Below, in pieces: positions 6,230 through 11,219 of a stretch of 11,219 bases of DNA (position 1 is the stretch's first letter; every line of letters begins with the position of its first letter). The stretch is taken from contig JAEZJB010000327.1 in the NCBI GenBank assembly GCA_023415845.1, positions 1-11,219 on the forward strand. Direction: 5' to 3'. Origin of the DNA: Chloroflexota bacterium. GTDB taxonomy: Bacteria; Chloroflexota; Chloroflexia; Thermomicrobiales; UBA6265. The position numbers were made by a program, and so were the translations under genes. Below the pieces are notes generated by a model, which searched no databases, was not told the DNA's origin, and saw only the letters and a list, made by a program, of their open reading frames with translations.

Positions 6230-6364
6230 TTGGAAGTCGTCAAATGGTTGATCCAGTCGGCTGTTGTGGTGGGATTTGTTGCCCTGACCATGATCGTGCT
6301 CGCTGGCCTGTTCATGATCGTTTTCTCGATCGCCGCTGGCATTGACCGGCGCATCAATCAATAA
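6230..6364 (+). CDS. Small single-pass membrane protein, 44 residues, TTG start
   Basis: The frame TTG (6230) to TAA (6362-6364) encodes 44 residues beginning MEVVKWLIQSAVVVGFVALT and ending in the charged tail AGIDRRINQ. The start is supported by GGAAGG at 6218-6223, six bases upstream; an in-frame TAA at 6212 rules out a longer protein, and no ATG comes before residue 21. The middle (about residues 8-36) is continuously hydrophobic, consistent with one transmembrane helix. Positive charges in the tail (DRRINQ) and one near the N-terminus (K5) leave the orientation open. I do not recognise the family. It sits alone between the clpB terminator and the DUF3352-like gene, preceded by hairpins and possibly a TATAAT. 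Function unknown; a stress-related small membrane protein is only a guess from its position. Confidence 0.62.
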   Translation: MEVVKWLIQSAVVVGFVALTMIVLAGLFMIVFSIAAGIDRRINQ

Positions 6365-6379
6365 CAACGCGGAACCCGG

Positions 6380-6400
6380 CAGCGGCGTGGATCGTTGCTG
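6380..6400 (+). terminator. Weak hairpin after the small membrane protein gene
   Basis: CAGCGGCG (6380-6387) and CGTTGCTG (6393-6400) can form an 8-bp stem with two G-U pairs and a 5-nt loop, 15 bp after the stop at 6364. No T run follows (AATCAGGG), so it is at best a weak terminator or a 3'-end-stabilising stem. Confidence 0.3.
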
Positions 6401-6425
6401 AATCAGGGACCCCAGCGTTCCCGGC

Positions 6426-6434
6426 TGATATAGT
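6426..6434 (+). promoter_or_regulatory. Extended -10 promoter of the DUF3352-like gene
   Basis: TGATATAGT contains a TGn extension directly before TATAGT (5 of 6 matches to TATAAT). No -35 is apparent 17 bp upstream, which is usual for extended -10 promoters. Transcription would start near 6441, giving a leader of about 45 nt. Confidence 0.5.
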
Positions 6435-6485
6435 CACGATGGATGTCACTCTTCCGGTTCAGGACACCTTCGAAAGGACGCGTGC

Positions 6486-8408
6486 ATGCTATCTTTCGGC
6501 TCGCTCAAGGCCATGTTGCCAGCACGGACACTGGTGGCAGCGGCGCTAACGTTCGGAAGCCTCACGGCCAGTCTCGTCCCCTCCTCCGTTGCAACCGCGC
6601 AGGCGTTGTCACCAGTGGCGGCATACGTCCCTGGTGATTCACTTTTCTACGCCGAGTTCGAACTCGATCTCGATTCCGACCAGTCGACGCTGGCCAGTGA
6701 CCTGATTGAACGGACGAACCTCACCTCGCTGCTGGCCGAGACGGACGAGCAGTCGCTCGATGACGCGGTCGACACGCTCGAGCTCATCGTCGATGGCGAA
6801 GCAGCCGTGTTCGTCTCGGAACTCCCCGTCGACGAGTTGACCTCGGTGGTCGACATGACGACGGAAGCCACCGAACTGGGCATGGATCCAGCGACTGCAG
6901 CCACGGAGCAGATCCCGGCAGGATGGGCCCTGGTGGTCCACCCGACCGACGCTGAGCAGGCCTATTCGTTCTACTCCTCGCTGGCGTTTGGTGACATCGA
7001 AGGGGCGAATCAGGTTATCACGACCTATGGCGGCTTCGACATCGTGACCGTCGAGGCCGAGGACGAGTACGACACTCCTCTGGCGATGGCGCTGATTGAC
7101 GACGTGATCGTGCTTGCCAGCCAGCCAGGCGACATCGAGCCGGTGATCGACACCGTCAACGGCGACGTTGATTCACTGGACAGCACGGCCTCCTTCAACG
7201 AGGTGCGCGACCACTTTGCGCCCGACCTGCTGTCATTTGCCTTCGTCAACGGTGAGGCGATAGTGGCCGAAGTCGAGGCCGAAGGCGGCCAGGAAGCGCT
7301 CGACTATCTCGAATCGCAAGGCGGCGCGCTGGACATGTTCCACGGCATAGGCGTGTGGGCCGAGCAGGACGGCTTCCACATGGAAACCATTTCCCTGCCT
7401 GGTGCATCGGGAGTCGTGCCGGACGCCACGATGTACACGGGTTCGCTGGCGGCCAACATGCCAGCCGACGCCATGATCTTCTCAGGCGGCATGGATCTGG
7501 GCAGCAACCCCACGGTGGAATCTGCGGCGCTGGTGATGGCACAAGGCATCATTTCCGAGCAGACCGGGGTCGACATGATGGCGACGCCAGTCTCGGACGC
7601 CGAAGCCTATGCGGATGAGGTCTTTGCCGAAGCCGAACAGTATCTTGGCTTCAATATCAAGACTGACGTGCTCGACTCCATGAGCGGCGAGTGGGCAATG
7701 GCCGCAACGGTCGGTGAATTCACTGGTGAGTCCCTGCCGGACTACTCGGTGCAGATGCTGTCTGAAATCACTGATGCTGCCGGACCGGAAGCGGCAGCAG
7801 AGGCGCTGACCGAGGAAATCGAGAACGCCGACGATCCGTCCGTGACTGTCTCGGTTCGCGAACTTGATGGCAACGAAATCACCGTGGTCGAGATGGCGAG
7901 TGACGGAACGACCATCACCCTGGAGTACGGTGCGGTCGGAGATTACTTCGCGATTGGCATCAATTCACCGCTGGAGTTCGCTACGGCCCCGGCATCCCCA
8001 TCCCTCGCGGACGAGAGCGTCTTCAACGATACGTTCGCGACGCTTCCGCAGGACAACATCACCTCGGTCAGCTACATGAACCTTGGCCTGGTCGTGCCAC
8101 TTGTGCAGGACGTAATCTCGATGACGTCGACGATGTCCGGCACCAGCGAGCCTGATGCGGACCCGGATTGCGCGAACTACGCGACGCAGGTTGAGGCGCA
8201 GCAGGCCTACGACGAAGACACGTTTGAGATGTGGAACCTGGACCTCGACTTCGACGGCGAGGCCTGCGAAGACTTCTTCGCACCGGAGGCAGCCGCAACG
8301 CCGGCGCCGGCGGATTCGGTGACCATCAACCTGCTCTCGGCTGGATCGGTCACATGGAATGATGGAACGGCAATTGGATCCAGCTCGGTGATCCTGATCG
8401 GGGGCTAA
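6486..8408 (+). CDS. Secreted DUF3352-like protein with C-terminal Excalibur motif
   Basis: This 640-residue acidic protein starts with a signal peptide (hydrophobic core at about 11-30, likely cut after ATAQA at residue 40). The ATG at 6486 has AAAGGA seven bases upstream; ATG 6513 is an alternative. The body resembles the DUF3352 family and looks internally duplicated: VPGDSLFYAEFELD (48-61) parallels MPADAMIFSGGMDL (325-338), and DDVIVLASQP (205-214) parallels GDYFAIGINSP (485-495). Near the C-terminus, DCANYATQVEAQQAY (561-575) and LDLDFDGEACE (585-595) match the Excalibur domain: two cysteines (C562, C594) and a DxDxDGxxCE calcium-binding loop. A 45-residue tail follows, starting with an Ala/Pro linker. 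No sortase motif or C-terminal membrane anchor is evident. It is a single-gene unit between its own promoter and terminator. Function is unknown; an extracellular, possibly calcium-stabilised envelope-associated role is inferred. Confidence 0.85.
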   Translation: MLSFGSLKAMLPARTLVAAALTFGSLTASLVPSSVATAQALSPVAAYVPGDSLFYAEFELDLDSDQSTLASDLIERTNLTSLLAETDEQSLDDAVDTLELIVDGEAAVFVSELPVDELTSVVDMTTEATELGMDPATAATEQIPAGWALVVHPTDAEQAYSFYSSLAFGDIEGANQVITTYGGFDIVTVEAEDEYDTPLAMALIDDVIVLASQPGDIEPVIDTVNGDVDSLDSTASFNEVRDHFAPDLLSFAFVNGEAIVAEVEAEGGQEALDYLESQGGALDMFHGIGVWAEQDGFHMETISLPGASGVVPDATMYTGSLAANMPADAMIFSGGMDLGSNPTVESAALVMAQGIISEQTGVDMMATPVSDAEAYADEVFAEAEQYLGFNIKTDVLDSMSGEWAMAATVGEFTGESLPDYSVQMLSEITDAAGPEAAAEALTEEIENADDPSVTVSVRELDGNEITVVEMASDGTTITLEYGAVGDYFAIGINSPLEFATAPASPSLADESVFNDTFATLPQDNITSVSYMNLGLVVPLVQDVISMTSTMSGTSEPDADPDCANYATQVEAQQAYDEDTFEMWNLDLDFDGEACEDFFAPEAAATPAPADSVTINLLSAGSVTWNDGTAIGSSSVILIGG

Positions 8409-8441
8409 CACCAGACTGGCCAACCGATCCAACAGGAAGTT

Positions 8442-8472
8442 GGGGACGTCTCGACGAGACGTCCCCTCTTTT
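8442..8472 (+). terminator. Intrinsic terminator after the DUF3352-like gene
   Basis: GGGGACGTCTC (8442-8452) and GAGACGTCCCC (8456-8466) form a perfect 11-bp stem with a GAC loop, followed by TCTTTT. This is a textbook factor-independent terminator, 33 bp after the stop at 8408. Confidence 0.95.
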
Positions 8473-8584
8473 CATCCGGCGGCAATGGTTACAGCAATCC
8501 TATGGAGCCGGTAGGGATGGTCGGATTTCGGGCAACCAGGGGAGGGCCCGAATTCAGAGAGTTGGAGATGCGTGCCGCGTGGCA

Positions 8585-8593
8585 TGGGATAAT
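8585..8593 (+). promoter_or_regulatory. Extended -10 promoter of the M42 peptidase gene
   Basis: TGGGATAAT carries a TGn extension before GATAAT (5 of 6 matches to TATAAT). The closest -35-like sequence, TTGGAG at 8562-8567, is spaced too far away (20 bp). Transcription would start near 8600, which also argues that translation starts at 8640 and not at the in-frame ATG at 8502. Confidence 0.5.
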
Positions 8594-8639
8594 CAGACGA
8601 ACGGTCTACCTGCAACGTGGAAACTACCAGGATAACTTC

Positions 8640-9719
8640 ATGGCTTTGAACATCGAACTTCTGCGTTCCCTCACTCAGACTCCCGGTATTGCATCGCGTG
8701 AGGACCAGATACGCACTGTGGTGGCTGCCGAGTTGGCGCCACTCGTTGATGAAATCTCGGTCGATCGGCTTGGCAACGTGATCGGCACGCGTCGCGGCGG
8801 TGATGGACCACGGGTTGCGATCGTTGCCCACATGGATGAGATCGGGTTCCTCGTTCGTCACATCGACGACAACGGGTTCATTCGGCTCCAGCAGGTGGGA
8901 GGATTCGATCCTCGCACGCTGGTCGCCCAGCGGGTCAACGTTCACCCCAGAACGGGCGAGGTGCTGGTGGGCGTCCTTCAACCCGCCACGAAGCCAATCC
9001 ACCTCCTCAAGGGCGCCGAGAGCAGGGAACTCAAGCTCGATGACATATTCGTCGACCTGGGGATGAGTGCAGAGGACGTCAAGGCACGAGTGTCGATCGG
9101 CGACATGGTGACGATGCAGCGCGACCTGGAGCTCGTCGGCAATACGGTCGTCTCCAAGGCGCTGGACGATCGCGTCGGCGTTTTCGTGATGCTCGAGGCG
9201 ATGCGAGCGATTGCCGACACATCCGCTACCGTCATTGCGGTTGCCAGCACCCAGGAGGAAGTCGGGCTACGCGGAGCGCGCACCTCTGCCGACCACGTTG
9301 ACGCGGAGATTGTGATTGCTCTCGACGTGACGATTGCCGGTGACATTCCGGGTGCCTCACCCGATAGCTACGTGACGAAACTTGGCGGCGGCGCAGGCAT
9401 CAAGTACCAGGACAGCAGCCACCTTCCGAACCTCGCCATAAACGAGCACCTGCAGGAGCTGGCCGACGCGAAGGGCATACCCTACCAGATCGAAGTGTTG
9501 CCAATGGGTGGGACGGACGCCGCAGCGTACCAGCAGGCGCGATCCGGAGCCTTCGTCACGACAATCTCGATTCCCACACGTTATGTCCACACGGTCAACG
9601 AGATGGCGAATGTTGAGGATATCCAGCATTGCGTGAATCTGCTGGTGGCATTCATCGAGGCGGCCGGTAGTCGCGAGTACGGATACTCCCTGGATCCATC
9701 GCTCGTAACCCGGGGCTGA
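8640..9719 (+). CDS. M42-family metallo-aminopeptidase
   Basis: The 359-residue product belongs to peptidase family M42 (tetrahedral aminopeptidase/PepA-like/endoglucanase M), cytosolic two-metal enzymes that form large oligomers and trim residues from the N-terminus of short peptides. Metal and catalytic residues are all visible: AHMDEIGF (H64, D66), KALDDRVG (D176 as bridging ligand), STQEEVGLRGA (E206 general base, E207 ligand), ALDV (D229) and TRYVHTVNE (H317). Length is normal for the family. The ATG at 8640 (MALNIELLRSL) has AGGA seven bases upstream. The frame is open back to an ATG at 8502, but those 46 extra codons are not family-like and would overlap the promoter at 8585-8593. The substrate range cannot be read from sequence. 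An OppA-like binding protein 80 bp downstream suggests a role in using imported peptides. No terminator separates the two genes. Confidence 0.94.
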   Translation: MALNIELLRSLTQTPGIASREDQIRTVVAAELAPLVDEISVDRLGNVIGTRRGGDGPRVAIVAHMDEIGFLVRHIDDNGFIRLQQVGGFDPRTLVAQRVNVHPRTGEVLVGVLQPATKPIHLLKGAESRELKLDDIFVDLGMSAEDVKARVSIGDMVTMQRDLELVGNTVVSKALDDRVGVFVMLEAMRAIADTSATVIAVASTQEEVGLRGARTSADHVDAEIVIALDVTIAGDIPGASPDSYVTKLGGGAGIKYQDSSHLPNLAINEHLQELADAKGIPYQIEVLPMGGTDAAAYQQARSGAFVTTISIPTRYVHTVNEMANVEDIQHCVNLLVAFIEAAGSREYGYSLDPSLVTRG

Positions 9720-9799
9720 CTTCGTGCGTTGTGAGGGCAGAGTCACCCAGTACGTTTGACATCCATCCGTTCTGGTTTCAGCATCGAGAGGAGTTCCAG

Positions 9800-11219
9800 G
9801 TGAAGAAGCGTCGCCCTGTCGTGTTGGAACCAGAGGCAGCAAAGGCCGCCCTGGCAGGAACTGGAGCCTTCAGCCGCCGGTCTGCCGTCAAGGCTGCGGG
9901 TCTCGCTGCTGCCGCGGTGGCTCTCCCACTCACGGGCGCGACCGCTCGCCAAACTCCAGACGAAGGGTCAACTCTTCGCCTGCCGTTCTATCCGTACGGC
10001 CAGGCGATTCAGTTCGATCCGCATCGCATGCCAAACTGGGGTCCGTTCTGGACGATATCGCAGTATCTGTGGTCGGGTCTTCTTGGGTTCGACGAGCAGG
10101 GTGCCGTGGTGCTTTCGCTCGCCACTTCCTTCGAGCCGAACGACACTGCTGACGTCTGGACTGCGACCATTCCCGACAATCTGTCCTTCGCCACGGGTGA
10201 GCGGGTGACTGCACAGTCCTTCATCGATTCGTGGATGCGGGCAGTCGATCCATACCAGCCGGCGCCGATGAGCACGTTCATGGAGCTGGTCGAAGGCGTC
10301 CCCGCTCTCCTCTCCGGGGAACCTGTGGAGCCAGGCTTCACGGCAGTCGATGACCAGACCATCGAGATCACATTGTCCGGCCCGTTCTCATCGTTTCCCG
10401 CGTATGCGGCGACATTTGGATGGTCACTGGTCGATGTAGCAGCGATTGATAATGCTGGCGATCAGCTGCAGGCACCCGGCATCGGCCCGTGGCTGGTGTC
10501 GGATGTCTTTAGTGGCGAGTCGTTCACGTTCACGCCAAATCCGGCTACGCCGTTTGAGGTCGCCAGCGGCATCAACGCGATTACCTGGCAGGTCTTTGAT
10601 GGTCCTGGCGCCATGGAACAGGCCCTGCAAGCGTTCGAGGCTGGCACGTTGGCGATTGCCGATGTGCCGGACGAACTTGTCGAGCAGGTGACCGGTAGCG
10701 AGGCATTGGCTGACCTCCTGGTGGAGATCGAGAATCCTTCGTCAGTCCTGGCTCTGGGCATGGACTTCAACCAGCCACCGTTCGACGATCTCCGCTATCG
10801 CCGGGCAGTTGCCGCGTCCATCGACCGTGACCAGTGGGTTTCGACACTTGGGGTTCCGAGCTTTGCGCCAGCGACCTCGATGGTGCCACCAGCCGTTCAG
10901 GCGACGGCGGGATACACCCCGGCTGAAGGTATCGCTTTCGATGCCCAACGCGCCAAGGATCTGCTTGGCGAAGCCGGCTACGATCCGGAGGGCGACAGCC
11001 CGAGCATCGTCTACTACCAGGCTGGTACCGATGGCGAGGAAGCAATCTCGCGAGTGGCAGCGCTGCTCGCGATGATCGAAGAGAATTCGGGGCTGGTCAT
11101 CGAGCACGACACCTCCTTGTCGGCGGAGCAGATTCGGGCGTTGCAAACCGACAACGGCGGTCGCCAGCTCGATCTCGTCTGGTGGTGGAGCGATTCCGAC
11201 ACGCCATCGATGCTTGGTC
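9800..11219 (+). CDS. OppA-like ABC transporter substrate-binding protein, Tat-exported, N-terminal part
   Basis: An open frame of 473 codons starts at GTG 9800 and continues past the window end. The start is fixed by AGGAG (9789-9793) six bases upstream. The N-terminus has a long n-region, then SRRSAVKAAGLAAAAVALPL (about 25-44), a twin-arginine motif (R26, R27) plus hydrophobic core, with likely cleavage after ATA at residue 49. There is no lipobox cysteine, so it is predicted to be exported folded and not lipid-anchored. The body matches the family 5 solute-binding proteins of peptide and nickel ABC importers: GERVTAQSFIDSWMRAVDP resembles OppA, GIGPWLVSDV follows, and FNQPPFDDLRYRRAVAASID is the conserved mid-protein block. 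The C-terminal lobe and any permease and ATPase genes lie beyond the window. Peptides are the probable ligand, judging from OppA likeness and the neighbouring M42 peptidase. Confidence 0.88.
   Translation, partial: MKKRRPVVLEPEAAKAALAGTGAFSRRSAVKAAGLAAAAVALPLTGATARQTPDEGSTLRLPFYPYGQAIQFDPHRMPNWGPFWTISQYLWSGLLGFDEQGAVVLSLATSFEPNDTADVWTATIPDNLSFATGERVTAQSFIDSWMRAVDPYQPAPMSTFMELVEGVPALLSGEPVEPGFTAVDDQTIEITLSGPFSSFPAYAATFGWSLVDVAAIDNAGDQLQAPGIGPWLVSDVFSGESFTFTPNPATPFEVASGINAITWQVFDGPGAMEQALQAFEAGTLAIADVPDELVEQVTGSEALADLLVEIENPSSVLALGMDFNQPPFDDLRYRRAVAASIDRDQWVSTLGVPSFAPATSMVPPAVQATAGYTPAEGIAFDAQRAKDLLGEAGYDPEGDSPSIVYYQAGTDGEEAISRVAALLAMIEENSGLVIEHDTSLSAEQIRALQTDNGGRQLDLVWWWSDSDTPSMLG

Noticed and set aside
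8502..8639. In-frame N-terminal extension of the M42 peptidase
   Set aside because: It spans the extended -10 promoter at 8585-8593 and lacks family-like sequence. The ATG at 8640 has a good ribosome binding site and a typical N-terminus.
9756..9784. TTGACA as -35 of a promoter for the OppA-like gene
   Set aside because: The sequence 17 bp downstream is CAGCAT, a poor -10, and the predicted start would fall on the ribosome binding site. Read-through from the peptidase gene is as likely.

Overview
The window looks like a chromosomal stretch of a high-GC (roughly 60%) free-living bacterium. An HspR-type repressor directly upstream of clpB, a secreted DUF3352-type protein and the general protein style suggest Chloroflexota, most likely Thermomicrobia-like. 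That placement is inferred from gene content only. No mobile elements, CRISPR arrays, rRNA or tRNA genes were seen. Gene order and strand use look like an ordinary core region with a few lineage-specific genes.

Left part (1-2949). The tail of a YajQ-family gene (+) ends at a strong hairpin terminator. It converges on a minus-strand phospholipid group: a glycerophosphodiester phosphodiesterase (2949-2266), a CDP-alcohol phosphatidyltransferase (2094-1450) and an LpxL/HtrB/PatA-like acyltransferase (1416-370). The last two are 33 bp apart and probably share a promoter near 2179-2207. A coherent reading is membrane lipid turnover (release of glycerol phosphate), headgroup transfer and acylation.

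Middle (2950-6400). A 77-bp divergent spacer carries a near-consensus sigma-A promoter whose -35 element lies inside a HAIR-like dyad, followed by a second dyad over the start site. It drives hspR (3027-3410) and clpB (3476-6085), a self-regulated heat-shock unit encoding the repressor and the AAA+ disaggregase. A GNRA-capped terminator follows clpB. Next come two further hairpins and a TTG-initiated 44-residue membrane protein (6230-6364) that is easily missed.

Right part (6400-11219). An extended -10 promoter precedes a secreted 640-residue DUF3352-like protein with an Excalibur-type calcium-binding motif near its C-terminus, closed by a textbook terminator. A second extended -10 promoter precedes an M42 aminopeptidase (8640-9719). 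An OppA-like, Tat-exported substrate-binding protein starts at a GTG (9800) and runs off the window. Together they suggest peptide uptake followed by intracellular peptide degradation.

Nothing here is clearly a new multi-gene system. The most interesting items are the operator architecture in front of hspR-clpB, the structured leader plus tiny membrane protein behind clpB, and the DUF3352-Excalibur protein.
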